From Circinella minor (taxonomy: Eukaryota > Mucoromycota > Mucoromycetes > Mucorales > Lichtheimiaceae): a stretch of 64,000 bases of DNA. A program made the position numbers and the translations under genes. Location of the stretch: the NCBI GenBank assembly GCA_016758965.1, contig JAEPRB010000177.1, positions 1 to 64,000 of the forward strand, given 5' to 3'. Below the pieces are notes generated by a model. It did no database searches, was not told the origin of the DNA, and saw nothing but the letters and a program-made list of their open reading frames with translations. This document shows, piece after piece, positions 47,426 to 58,438 of this stretch. The number at the start of each line of letters is the position of its first letter. Positions within the stretch are counted from its first letter, which is position 1.

Positions 47426-48025
47426 GTTGTTGTTGTTGTTTATAAACAGGTCCTTTCTACTCTTGCCGCTAGTGCTCTTTTCGTTTTCGGTTTGGGTGCA
47501 CAAACTGGCAAATATCGTCGTGCTGCTGGTGTTCCTTATCCTTTCCGTATGTTTATTTAATTTAATTGACGTGTTTTCTATTGTTGTTATTTTTTTTTGT
47601 GTAATGATACTAAGACAAAAATGTGGTACAAAAACTTTTTTATTTTAGCATATGCTGATCAAGCCGAATCTGAAAAAGACCCCAAGAAGAATTTGTTCAA
47701 CTGCGCTCAACGTGTTCACCAGGTAAGAATTTTATTTTTTTGCATGAAACATTGTAACTTTTGATATTCATTTATATATATTCTAATATAATAGAACACT
47801 TTGGAAGTCTTCCCTGTTTATACCACTTTCTTGTTGATTGGTGGTATTAATTATCCTATCTACGCTTCAGGTGCTGGTGTCGTCTTCCTTCTTGGTCGTT
47901 TCTTCTTCTCTTCTGGTTATCTTACCGGTAACCCTTCCAAGCGTATGCGTGGTGTCTTCAGTTACATTGCTCTTCTTGCTCTTCTTGGCATGACTGGTTC
48001 TACCCTTTACAGTTTGTTGAAGTAA
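47287..48025 (+). CDS. MGST3: Microsomal glutathione S-transferase 3 (MAPEG family)
   Basis: Integral membrane enzyme of the ER or outer mitochondrial membrane with glutathione transferase or peroxidase activity toward lipid hydroperoxides. Exons 47287-47322, 47450-47546, 47649-47722 and 47795-48025 give 145 residues, typical for MAPEG. Four hydrophobic segments are visible. The MAPEG/MGST3 signature FNCAQRVHQNTLE lies at about residues 61-73, followed by PVYTTFLLIGG. The N-terminus MVAITIPQEYGYVL and loop KYRRAAGVPYPFPYADQAE match the MGST3 pattern. GC-rich codon choice (GGT, CTT, GCC) suggests good expression. The upstream leader (47222-47280) is CT-rich. Confidence 0.93.
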
Positions 48026-49192
48026 TTTTGATTAACATCTCTTTTTCTTCATTTTTTTTCCCCTCCATTCTTTAAATATTTTCGGTTTTTGAATGATTAT
48101 TCATTTTATTTTATATAAACACACTCCTTTTCACATCACACACACACACACACACACACGTATATTATATATATGACTTTGTTATTGCTATTATTACTAT
48201 TATTATTATTACGGTTAATAAAATAAAAAAAATTGTATGAGATCAAAAAAAAAATTAATAAAGGTGAGTTCTCCTTTTTATTCAAGTAACTAAGTTCATT
48301 TATATCAATCAAACATTAATTTTTTTGCTTTTAGGTTATTGCATATTCCATTTCTTTTTATAAAAAAAAAGGTTGAACTTAAATTATCAGTTGTCAGAAT
48401 ATCACGCAAAGACAGCGTAGTATGAAAATACACGCCCAGTAAAATTGTTGTGTAACCTAGGGGATGAGCGTAATTCTAAAAAACTTGGGGTATTTAATAA
48501 CCCACACAACCAAACCATGTTTTATGCTGATTATGCTTGCTTTTGTTATTAGTTGACGAATTAGATGAAATAGAATAGACATAGTTAATTAGTTTCATAT
48601 ACTATTTTTGTTGTCTAGACTACATTTTTTTTAAAAAAATAAAAAAGTAACAATTATACATTCAGTGGCTATAATAGTATTATCTTTTCAAGATTTATTC
48701 AATAACTTTAATATTCCCATTTTCATTAATACGTACACGAGAGTCATCAATACGTATAAAAAAAAATCCTCAACTTTATCTGTTGAAGCTTGCTGTTACA
48801 TTTAAATCATTTAAAATACGTACCCAAGCGCCTAATTAACCTAGATCTCTCAACACAAAATTATAATAAAAGAATATTGCTGTTGTCAGCATATATAAAT
48901 AGAGTCTCAATATTTTTTTTATATATTTATAATTATAATAATCTAATCTAGTTTTCGTCATAGAATAAAACAGTTGCATGAAGTAAATATTGTTTCACTT
49001 ATCGATAATAAAAAAAAGAGTAAAATTTATATGTCGCTCTTATTCATTCATGTTCTTTTTTTTTTATTATCAATAATCTGCCGCTCTCTGTAAAAGAATT
49101 CTTCTAAAAAAGGAAATAAACTTTTGTTTATCTTGTTATTCCCCTTAAAAAAATAGGGGTCAATTATTTACAAAAAAAGGTGTTATATATAA
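48026..49192. other. Intergenic, MGST3 downstream
   Basis: Contains a CA microsatellite at 48137-48159 and TTA/ATT triplets at 48190-48211. The rest is AT-rich with no gene. It ends at the TA that flanks the left inverted repeat. Confidence 0.4.
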
Positions 49193-49541
49193 TACTGGTT
49201 TTTTCCAAATTATTTGCGTCAAGCAGAAATAATTTTGCGTTGCCCAGGAAACAAATTTGCGCCAGTAACTTTGCGTTACCAGCTTGAGTTAATATCCTTG
49301 CATTGGTGTTTTTGTGTAGCAATCTGCTGTATTTTTTTTTTTTTTGTTTATATATAGTTTTTCAATAAAGTAAAACTTCATGTAAAATTATATGTATTAA
49401 AAGCGCAAATTGCAACATAAAGTTACTTCTATCGTATATCTTACAGCAATGGTGTATAACATTGCTAGCCAAAGCATCAAATGATTCCGCTAATCGCCAA
49501 TACAATGAATCGTATAATGTTTGTTGTGGAATTAAACCTGA
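49193..49541. repeat. Left copy of ~350-400 bp inverted repeat (element end plus FCP1-like fragment)
   Basis: From TACTGGTTTTTTCCAAATTA inward this sequence is repeated, inverted, at 55443-55839 with only scattered differences and one ~44 bp extra segment in the right copy. The outer ~90 bp carries four TTTGCG boxes (49213, 49234, 49256, 49270). The inner ~100 bp, read on the minus strand, encodes SGLIPQQTLYDSLYWRLAESFDA, part of the same FCP1-like BRCT fragment found complete at the right copy. The repeat stops at 49541, exactly where Ca2+-ATPase homology begins. The outermost bases are TA, as for Tc1/mariner target duplications. Confidence 0.8.
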
Positions 49542-50638
49542 TGTTGGTTTCAGTATGAATAATGCCGGTACTGAAGTTGCCAAGGAAGCATTTGATACTA
49601 TTCACGTGGACAATAACTTCAACTCTATCTCAAAGGCTTTGTTGTGGGGTCGTGTCGTCAATGATGGTGTACGCAAGTACTTGATCATCCAATTGAATGT
49701 TAACATTGCTGTCGTTGCTCTTTCGTTCATCAGTGCTGTTGACTCCTCAAACTCTGAAAGTGTCTTGAGTGCCGTATAGCCCTTGCGGAACAACCTTATC
49801 ATGGGCACTTTGGTTGCCTTAGCTTTGGCTACTGAATCACCTACAAACAATTTATTTCAACGCAAGCCCATTTCGAAATATAGTCTTTTGATCAACTTTA
49901 CAATGGGTAAGCCATCTCCCAAATCATCATCAACTTGAGTGTTATTTATCTCGACAAACGCATTTTCCATCTTGGTGACACCCCACATGATGATGCAGTA
50001 TTACACACCATTGTCTTCAACATTTTTGCCTTTTTACAAGTCTTTAGCAAAGTCAACTTTTGTCACATTGATGGAAGCATCAATGTGTTGAGGATATCTT
50101 TGACAACTGGGTTTTTGTTACCATTCAATTCGCCGTTGTTGTCACCCAATTTTTGATTGTTACCTATGGTGGTATTGCATTTAAGACTACACCTTTGACA
50201 TCTATGCAATAACTAGTTACTGTATTGATTGGCTCTCTTTCTCTTCCTGTTGATGCCATTATTCGTTTATTGCCTTACTGTGAATTTGAACATTATTTCC
50301 GTGAAGATACCCATCAACTTGTTACTTATTCTCGTATGCATTGGGAAGGCGCTATTAATGATGTCGGTAATGGCCTTCATGTTTATTTGACGCTTCGTCA
50401 CTCACGTCACCCTCGTCGTAGCCATAGCCATAGTCGTTCTAATTCACTTACTGATGTTCGTTCCAGCTTGTTGGGTACTTCTCCTAGTCATGGCGCTGTT
50501 CGTTCTGATTCATCCCTCTCTCCTCCAGCTGATGGCAGCAACCCTGGATCCAACACCAACATATTTGCATCATTGGTTACTTATGCTGCTGTTGATCATC
50601 AACAAAACAAAGCTTCCAGCAACCATCATCAATCATAG
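49540..50638 (+). pseudogene. 3' fragment of a plasma-membrane-type Ca2+-ATPase, dead
   Basis: Begins inside the ATPase hinge region at DVGFSMNNAGTEVAKEA, continuing FNSISKALLWGRVVNDGVRK and LIIQLNVNIAVVALSF. A TAG at 49777 follows. Homology resumes as NLIMGTLVALALATESPT and FQRKPISK, then, after a frame change, HDDAVLHTIVFNIFAFLQVF, VTYGGIAFKTTPL and GSLSLPVDAIIRLLP. The last open frame to 50638 is the hydrophilic S/H/R-rich tail. The phosphorylation site, nucleotide domain and the GDGTNDAP motif are all missing. Stops and frameshifts show it is not functional. No introns interrupt this part. It is fused directly to the left inverted repeat, indicating capture or rearrangement. Confidence 0.85.
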
Positions 50639-51244
50639 ATTAGGGTTTTCTTTTTCTCTTCTTTTTTCTTTCTCACAGTTTTTTTTATCCTATGCAACAT
50701 ATATTATGTTGATACACACGCACACTTTCAACATCCATCCATACATCCATACTCTTTTTCTCTCTAATTTGTTAAAATAATAGGGCTTTTAAACCATTCA
50801 CTTCTATATCGTTTTGTGTATACTAAATGATAGTTGATATACTTTTATTTGTAGCTAATGTTGAAATTTATTTGAAGAGAACCACTTCCTGGAAGGTAAT
50901 TCCATCAAGTAGAAAAACTTCACTACATGTATCACTACATTTAATTACTCAGTTATAAACATGATATTGAAATAAGTATGCTGCACAGTCAATTAGAATT
51001 TGGGTATCATAAAAAAAATTACAAATCAAGTTTATCCAATGTATATTGTTGAAGAATGGTGGTTTATTTGTTTATTTATATTGTGAAAATAAAGGAAATA
51101 GAAATATACATGACTTAAAAAATGGAATATAAAAACAACGTAATGGTCGTAATAAAAATAAGATGGTAAGGTTTGAAATGAGGATAACGTAACTACTAGA
51201 GTTGTGGTACAGGGTGTGATCAGCTAAAAATCGTCAACATCACC
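50639..51244. other. Spacer, nothing recognised
   Basis: Begins CT-rich, perhaps the old 3' flank of the ATPase fragment; then AT-rich. At 51210 TACAGGGTGTGATCAGC resembles a Tc1-type terminus but has no partner that I could find. Confidence 0.35.
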
Positions 51245-53756
51245 TTAATCGCTAATGTTGTTTGTTCTTAAATCCTTTGAGTTTGAAGCTCTCAAAGCAA
51301 GCATTAAAAGTATTTCATGATCTCTTGCAACCAATACATCATCACCTAATACTACATTTTTCATCGTTTCCTTTGCCACATCCAAGCATGCTTGCCGTTC
51401 TTCCTCCTTCATCTGTCTTATCATTTCACGCTCTCGTTCACCACCCTTGCTTTCAGGCATCGACTCTTGGGATTCGCTATCATTGTCCAAATACTTCACA
51501 TGATATTCAGATATTGCTTCAGTAGCGATCTGCAGCTTAATAAAATTCAACAACAAAACGCGCTAATCTATATAGAAACCAATAAGCAATCAATTATTAT
51601 AATGACCGTAAATATACACAGTAAATATATTACCTTCAGGGAAATAATGATTGTCAAGAATTCTGATAAAGCGGCGCATTGGGACGAGGGTGTTCCTGGA
51701 ATTGATCCTTGTGCTTTTGTATAATGAACGTAACTGTTTCCAATCTTCTTTCTACCACGAATCAAAATACTCAAACCATGTGTTTGTGCAGTTATAGATT
51801 CAAGATAAGGTACAAGTTCTTTCATGGCTGAATTACGCTCGAGACAACGTAACATATTGATTCTTTGCTCATCACACTTGATTTGATCCTTGTAAGTCTC
51901 TGAATGGTCGGCTGCTTCTGGCTTGTCTTCACAGATACATAGATCATGCTGGGTGTCAAGGCGGCGGTAGATCATGTCCCAACGCTTCAATTTCGTATCG
52001 TCATCCATGTAATCAATTTCCTTTAGTTTTTTTTTGGACTGTAGAAGAACACTCAGATCTATATATAATGATTTGTCAAAACCATTCGTTAAAATCATAT
52101 GTTTACAGATAAGATGTTTGTTTTCTCTTTCAGAAAAATGTATATCATTGTCTGTTTACCTGATAATCCTAAAGTCGGAGCCGTGCAACAGAACGCCGTC
52201 CAGGATTTGTGCATACACATGTGCTTGATAGAATGCTTCTTTGTGTAATGGAAAAGTCAAGTGCTTGTTTTCATATAATGTAACCCTAAGAGCACTCGCA
52301 ACGGTCCTTGTAAAAAAAAAGCTTGTAAAATGCAAAGCTTGTAAAATTTTTAAGAAAACTTGTAAAATTACAAGAAGTGTTTGAGTGTTTGTAAAAAAAA
52401 ATTGTCACTTTCCAATTTTAATAAAAATGACCAATAACAGCATTACTGATAATACTACTTCCACTTTGGCTTCTACCAATGAACCAACCATCGCGACAAC
52501 TTGTTGAGCGATTTGATTAAAGGGGTTGATGATAGTAGGATCCATTTGAAATTGATTGAAAAGAGATTAAGCTCAAAATAATACTCAACCCTGAGCCTAT
52601 TTTTTTTTTCACTTGCTTTCACTGAAGTATGATTTTCACGTTACACTTCCAAGTTACAAGCTAATTTTACAAGGACCATTGTGAGTATTTGTCTTGTAGT
52701 ATTACAAAAATTTTACAAGTCTCAATTTACAAGCTTTTTTTTACAAGGACTGCTGCGAGTGCTCTAACCAATACAATAAAATAGTGAGATTAGAGTTCGT
52801 AAATTATATAAAAATTAAGTGGTGAATGTGGCAAATTGTTACTTACATTTGGTTTAAGGCGGTACGGATATATTTGATATTAGGTGTAACATTGTTCTTC
52901 GGCATTAAAAACAGGTTATCACAAACATTTTCAATATCATCAAGATCTTTTCCACGAGCTAAACTAGTCAAGATGTCATGTTCACCGATAGTAAGTGCGT
53001 AAGGAAGGACAAGTTTATGGCGGTTCAATAGCTTCTTCCTGTATTTGTAGAGCAGTTCTTTGGATTTTTTGGTGATCTTATCCAAATCAACTACTGTTTC
53101 ACTACCCCTAATAAAGATAAAATGGTAATATGGTAAATGTTATTATTATTGGCAGGTTACATATTCTACATTTTAATTAAATAGGGATTATTTACACTTT
53201 TTTAATCAACATTGAAAGCATTTCATCTGAAGTCATTTTTAATCTCTTTGGTGGTGGTGGTAAGGATGTTGATAATGAGGGTGATGATGAGGATGATGTA
53301 CTTGTTTGTGATGTCATTATTGTGGAAGAATTAACACGATCATTCAAACGTCGCTTAGATCGATTTTTAGTAACAACCAGCAAGTCTTCGCCATCCTGCA
53401 AATCCAATTCTTCCTGTAACACATAAAAATATAATGAGACTTCATTTCAATCTTACGTACAAATATTCATCGTACCACACAATATACTCAACAATAAGTA
53501 AATCAGACTATACCTGGCGCGCTGCACTTATAAACTTTTTCATAATCAAGGTTGAATCGAGAAACGACGACGAGGTATCCTTATATAATTGTAATTGCGC
53601 AGCCTGCTTTCGTGATAAAGTAGCTCTTTTAGATTGCCAGAAATCATTCAAAGCATTGCAGTATTCGTTCTTCACTCCTTGAACCGATGAATCAATATTA
53701 TGCACCACGAATTGTTCTAACACCAAATCGACAACGTGGGTAGTTAATCATAAACA
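51245..53756 (-). CDS. Uncharacterised lineage-specific multi-exon protein
   Basis: Exon-like blocks on the minus strand: about 53756-53514 (DLVLEQFVVHNIDSSVQGV), 53413-53198 (EELDLQDGEDLLVV, then S/P-rich), 53107-52847 (GSETVVDLDKITKKSKELLY), 52126-51634 (ENKHLICKHMILTNGFDKS) and 51535-51245, ending RTNNISD. Most junctions keep phase. The join between the second and third block does not, so either my model is off or there is a frameshift. Visible features: a poly-Ser/Pro linker with KRLK (possible nuclear signal), a charged helix KGGEREREMIRQMKEEERQA, and no membrane segments. Layout resembles uncharacterised expanded families of Mucorales. The first exon is not found. A 475 bp MITE sits in the 720 nt intron at 52127-52846. 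Confidence 0.5.
52290..52764. mobile_element. PIF/Harbinger-type MITE, 475 bp, with TAA target duplication
   Basis: The termini GAGCACTCGCAACGGTCC (left) and its near-perfect inverted match at the right end (GGACTGCTGCGAGTGCTC, ending 52764) are followed inward by TTGTAAAA and AAGCTTGTAAA repeats on both sides. The element is flanked by TAA at 52287-52289 and 52765-52767, the 3 bp TWA duplication typical of PIF/Harbinger. Inside, on the minus strand, a short frame (MDPTIINPFNQIAQQVV...) may be the start of a lost transposase or accessory ORF. There is no full transposase, so it is non-autonomous. Confidence 0.8.
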
Positions 53757-54347
53757 GATGTCTGTACTGGTCAAATATTCGGCCCGGATAACATCTATGA
53801 GGCAAAAAAAATTAATTGTTCTCAATTAGGAAATGACCCTAGTAGCGAAGCGAAATGGAGATTATTCTATTGTAAAATGATTAATTGTATTTTATATATG
53901 GGTTGGAACTTATAACTATTTAAAAAATAAAATGATAATAATAACTAGCTATAGTCATACTTACTGTAAATATAATATTTGACCAAATTATATTGTAAAT
54001 ATTATTGTTCGACATCCATTTTGCCACAGAGAGTGTTGTATTTTACTTTTTTGTTTCCTTTACACTCAAAGTTTAAAATTTATATTTATTATGGAAGACT
54101 AGATTGACCTGCACCTATGGGTATATGGTCGCTTCCTTGCGGTACAGAATGAGAAGAATAATAATATTTACAAAGTAATATGGGGGTTGTGGCAATAGCT
54201 GAAAAACCCCAGTATGGGGAAAAGCTAGAGCTAGCATAAGAAATAGAGTGTGGGAGAGGCGAAGAAGAAAGAAAAGAATAACAGAAAAATAAAATTAACA
54301 GAAGATCATTGTGGCAGGAGAGAGAGAGAGGGTACTAAAACGAAGTG
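53757..54347. other. Spacer inside the inverted-repeat locus
   Basis: AT-rich, with a GA-rich patch at 54250-54340. Just upstream of 53757 on the minus strand a few codons (DVIRAEYLTSTDIC) continue the gene's frame before a stop. No other feature. Confidence 0.3.
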
Positions 54348-54560
54348 TTAGTCAGGTGATGTTGATGATGGTGGTGCTAAGAATTCCAAAGCTTCCTCTG
54401 GTGCTGGCTCGTCTTCGTCAAATATATCATCTGGATGGCTGAGAAAATCAATTTCTCTGAGCACCTGAATCAATGCTGGCCAAACAGTTTTCCATTTACC
54501 CATAATAAGACCAACTTCAGATTTTGGTAAAAGGTTAAGGATGTGATCGAGTTGGTGCAT
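54348..54560 (-). CDS. Small acidic ORF, possible first exon or fragment
   Basis: 70 codons from ATG 54560, protein-like and not low complexity: LDHILNLLPKSEVGLIMGKW, then acidic DDIFDEDEPAPEEALEFL, ending TSPD. It lies upstream of and on the same strand as the uncharacterised gene and might be its first exon or a separate small protein. No domain is recognised. Confidence 0.35.
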   Translation of the reverse strand: MHQLDHILNLLPKSEVGLIMGKWKTVWPALIQVLREIDFLSHPDDIFDEDEPAPEEALEFLAPPSSTSPD

Positions 54561-54954
54561 ATTAGGTGGGAAGTTTTAATAGAAAGAAAAACAAAAAACA
54601 AAGTAGTACAAGCAGTAGGAAAAACGATAACGATAGTCCTTTACACTCAAAGGTGTCACAAATGGTACATGTATTTAAATATTTTTATGAATGTCTTCAA
54701 GGAGATTATCATTGTTGCTGCTTCTGCTGCTGCTGCTATCTGTAAATGTTTGTAGTGCTATAATAGAATTTGGATCTGTTACGTAATACTAAATTCTATA
54801 AGAATAAGTACGTATCTGATTCAAAGAAACGTAACAATATATTGTGATTATTTGCTTACGTATAAATTGAAAAAAAAATATGTGAGGGAGCAAAGCATAT
54901 TCCAACTGACATCATTGTTTATCTGACACATACAAGGTGAAGCGAAAGAAACTA

Positions 54955-55557
54955 AAGAGGATAAAAGAAAGAAGAAAATGATAACGAGAATGAAGAAGGA
55001 GGTGAAGAGAATAGTAATGAATCTGAAATTCTTGAAGAGCAAGAAAAAATTTAAGTAATAGCAAAAGAACAACAACGACGACGATCCTTAGCACAAAAAC
55101 AAAATGAATTAACACCAGGCCAAGATTGGCCAGTGCTTGTTGCTGATTATAAAGATTTAGATACTATGGAAGAGATGAAATATACAAGTTATCCGCACAC
55201 AACCTCTCCTTCTATTTCGTAGTTAGCAGAATTATCGACAGTTCTATCTTTTTTTTTTTTTTTTACAAAATTGCTGTAGGTAGATATTGCCAGGAGTCCA
55301 TGATCGGTTTTACAAAGCATTAGAACTTTATAAGAAACAACAAGCTGAGAATGGCATAGGAGCACCGATGGAAAAGCCAGATGTAAAAGACTTGATGCCT
55401 GAAATGAAAAAAAAGATATTGGATGATATTTATATTGTGTTTTCAGGTTTAGTTCCACAACAACAAACATTATCCGATTCATTGTATTGGCGATTAGCGG
55501 AATCATTTGATGCTTTGACTGGCAATGTTATACACACCATTGCTGTGAAGGTATTAC
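54955..55557 (+). pseudogene. FCP1-like CTD phosphatase fragment (linker and BRCT start)
   Basis: FCP1 dephosphorylates the RNA polymerase II C-terminal domain. This fragment shows an acidic linker (ENDNENEEGG...SEILEEQEK) interrupted by a TAA near 55054, then EQQRRRSLAQKQ and WPVLVADYKDLDTMEE. After a probable intron come LPGVHDRFYKALELYKKQ, PDVKDLMPEMKKKILDD, IYIVFSGLVPQ and SLYWRLAESFDA. The order 'VH..FY / PDV..(I/L)(I/M)P.MK..(I/V)L / IVFSGL(I/V)P / W..A.SF.A' is that of the FCP1 BRCT region. The catalytic DxDxT phosphatase domain is absent and the BRCT breaks off at the start of the repeat's non-coding part, so it is a captured fragment. Confidence 0.6.
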
Positions 55558-55839
55558 TATAGAAGTAACTTTATGATGTTGCAATTTGCGCTTTTAATAC
55601 ATATAATTTTACATGAAGTTTTATTTTATTGAAAAACTATATATAAACAAAAAAAAATACAGCAAATTGCTACACAAAAACACCAATGCAAGGATATTAA
55701 CTCAAGCTGGTAACGCAAAGTTACTGGCGCAAATTTGTTTCCTAGGCAACGCAAAATTCTTTTAGGAGTAATGCAAAAATTTAATATGGAAACGCAAAAT
55801 TATTTCTGCTTGACGCAAATAATTTGGAAAAAACCAGTA
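55443..55839. repeat. Right copy of the ~350-400 bp inverted repeat
   Basis: Reverse complement of 49193-49541, ending ...AAAAAACCAGTA. It differs by scattered substitutions and by an extra ~44 bp segment around 55752-55795 that repeats an element-end motif (ACGCAAAA...). Its inner end overlaps the FCP1-like BRCT fragment, which continues further here than in the left copy. The two copies delimit 6.65 kb. Confidence 0.8.
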
Positions 55840-56821
55840 AAACTCAATAAATAATAAAGAAATATAGATATATTTTCAGTATAAGGTTAATAAAAAAGTT
55901 TAATTAATAATTCTGCAAGAAAATAATTTTTTTTTTATCAAATTAGTCCAAGAGAGTTATTCCTATAAAATATTTAATTAAACATGTGCATTATTATTTA
56001 TCATTCGACAAAATAAAGTAAATAAAAAAAGTTTTTCTTTCAGTTTTTTTATAACAAATTTAAAAAAATACCTGCTACCCATACTTCTTTGATAATGTAA
56101 AAAAAAAGAGAGAGAGAGAAAGACAGATAAATAGAAGACGACATACTAGACTACATACAACGTTAGATAGTATGTAAAGCTGTCCTTGCTTTGGTTGTCA
56201 GAATAATGTAATTATTATTCATGCCATTAAATAATAATTCGAACGATCTGGATTAAAAATATTTATATATTGAAATTAGTCTGATATAAAAAATTAATGT
56301 CTTTATATGTAGAAATATTATCATACTTGGTATAGGGAGAAAAAAGTACGTGAGGTCGCGTGAGATTCAAATCTCGTTCAATTATTGGAACATCCTTTTC
56401 AAATGATCTGATCTCCGCAATGAAGTACATTCGCAAAATCATTATTATGCATTCCATCTATCAATGAAGAAAAATAAAATTCGTTTTTTTTTTCCCATAT
56501 AAAAAATTGAAAAGGATGATGATGTAGATAATATATCATTTTGATACTAGATATGTTTGTAACGTGATATTTATTATTTATTACTATTATATATATATAT
56601 ATATATATAAAGAAAAAGGATGGTCCTACTGTAATTATGCATGTTGATTACAAATGTATACTTTTTATTTCTCCTTTTCTATATAAAAAGAGCCATATTT
56701 TTTTTAAAAAAGAAAAAAATATCAAAAACATACACAAAGTCAATTTCCTTTACATTCTTTATTATTTCTCTCTTTCTCACCACTCTTCCCATTCATTCTT
56801 GTTGTAACATTATTATTTATC
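55840..56821. other. Intergenic; promoter side of the phosphatase gene
   Basis: AT-rich, with (TA)n at 56588-56609. A TATA-like CTATATAAAAAG at 56679 and a CT-rich leader (56750-56800) precede the phosphatase ATG. No gene recognised. Confidence 0.4.
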
Positions 56822-58163
56822 ATGAAGTTATCACTATTTGCTCTGGCAGCAACTTCTCTCTTTTGTCTATGTCAAGCTTTTCCTGCCATTCAATCTGACG
56901 TCAGTATCAACAACCATATAACCTCAGCTCTGGATAAGCGAGGAAAGAACCATTATCATGATAGTGATCATGATACTACTATGAGCAATGATGACAGCAC
57001 TGCAACTACTTCTGAAGAATCTCGCCTGGTGCCTGGAAAATACTTTGATCGCGTTGTTATTATTATTTTTGAAAATAAAGATTATAAGACAGCCATGAAA
57101 AACAAGTATCTTAAATCGTTACCAAGTAAACATAATGGTGTTTTACTGACCAATTACCGAGGTACATCACATCCTTCACAGCCCAATTATGTAAGTATTT
57201 TACTTTTTGTTAAATAACTTATATATATGTATATATTACGTCTTGTGAATCAAATATACAAATAATTATTAAATAACAAACCATATCATAGATTGCTATG
57301 ATTAGTGGTTCAACAGATGGTACGGAAGAAGATGATGAATCCAATATTGATCGTAAAACAATTGTTGATTTACTTGAATCAAAAGATATTACATGGAAAT
57401 CATACCAAGAAGATTACCCTGGAGGTTGTAACAAGGAGATGGATATTGATAATTATGCTCGTAAACATAACCCGTTTATATCATTCAAGAATATTCAAAA
57501 AGACAAGAAGCGTTGTGCTAACATTGTTAATGCCAAAGAACTGGATAAAGATATCAAGAATAACAAGGTTCCTCAATATGTGTTTTATACTCCTGATGTA
57601 AGTCTTTTTGTTTCCATATTTATATAAGGATGTTTTGGTTAATATAAATGTATACGTTTTTGACATAATTACTTTTTATAATAATATATATATATATATA
57701 TATATATATTCTAGATTAATAACGACGCGCATGACAAGGATATGGATTTTGGTGCCAGATGGCTTAAAAAGTTTCTTGAACCTCGTATAAAGAAACCTGC
57801 ATTTAGCGAGAATACAATGTTTGTTATTACCTTTGATGAAGATGATAGTAATACAAAGAAAAATCATGTTTATACTACTTTAATTGGTCCAAATTGGAAG
57901 AATGCTCCAAAAACAAAAAAGGATAAGACTCAATATGATCATTATTCGTTATTGCGTACTATTGAAGATAACGTAAGTTCTATATCTCTTATTGTCTCTA
58001 TATCATTTTCTACAATTTTGTTTTGTTTTATATATATATATATATTTGTATCAAATATGAATCACTCATATATTTTTCATTTTCATTTTCGTCAAATATG
58101 TATTAGTGGGATCTTGGTGATCTCGGTAAAAAAGATAAGAAAGCCAAACCATTTGATCTTTAA
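56822..58163 (+). CDS. Secreted acid phosphatase (phosphoesterase family PF04185)
   Basis: Exons 56822-57190, 57292-57597, 57715-57972 and 58107-58163 join in phase 0 to give 329 residues. An N-terminal signal peptide is clear (MKLSLFALAATSLFCLCQAF), with a DKRGK motif at about residue 39 that a Kex2-type protease could cut. Family motifs: FENKDY, SHPSQPNY followed by ISGSTDG, then WKSYQEDYPG, YTPDINNDAHD, ITFDEDD and YDHYSLLRTIEDN. They match the fungal phosphate-repressible acid phosphatase and phospholipase C-like superfamily. The likely role is release of phosphate from organic esters outside the cell or at the wall; the exact substrate is not visible. The final exon is only 19 codons and basic. 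It converges on the GT49 gene, 275 bp away. Confidence 0.9.
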
Positions 58164-58438
58164 GATATAGGTACATCTACGTAGATGCCGTGAATATAAG
58201 TTTTTGATTTTGTAAGCTACGATTTAAAAGATTCTGAAAATAAAATAAAGATATAAAAAAAAACAGGAAGCTTGGATGAATAATTTATATGTATTACAGT
58301 CAACAAATTATTTCTATGAATGATATATAAATATATGTACCAAAGGGGGATTGGGTGGCTAAGGGGAATAGATAGAAATAAAGCGAATAAGAGGGGGGGA
58401 GAAGAAAATAATTAAATTTTGGGGGAAGGGAGAAAGTT

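Noticed and set aside
50225..50638. 137-codon ORF as an independent gene
   Set aside because: It is the last membrane segment and tail of the broken Ca2+-ATPase.
56340..56400. tRNA-like T-arm (GAGATTCAAATCTC)
   Set aside because: No matching acceptor stem, D-arm or anticodon arm at the right distances.
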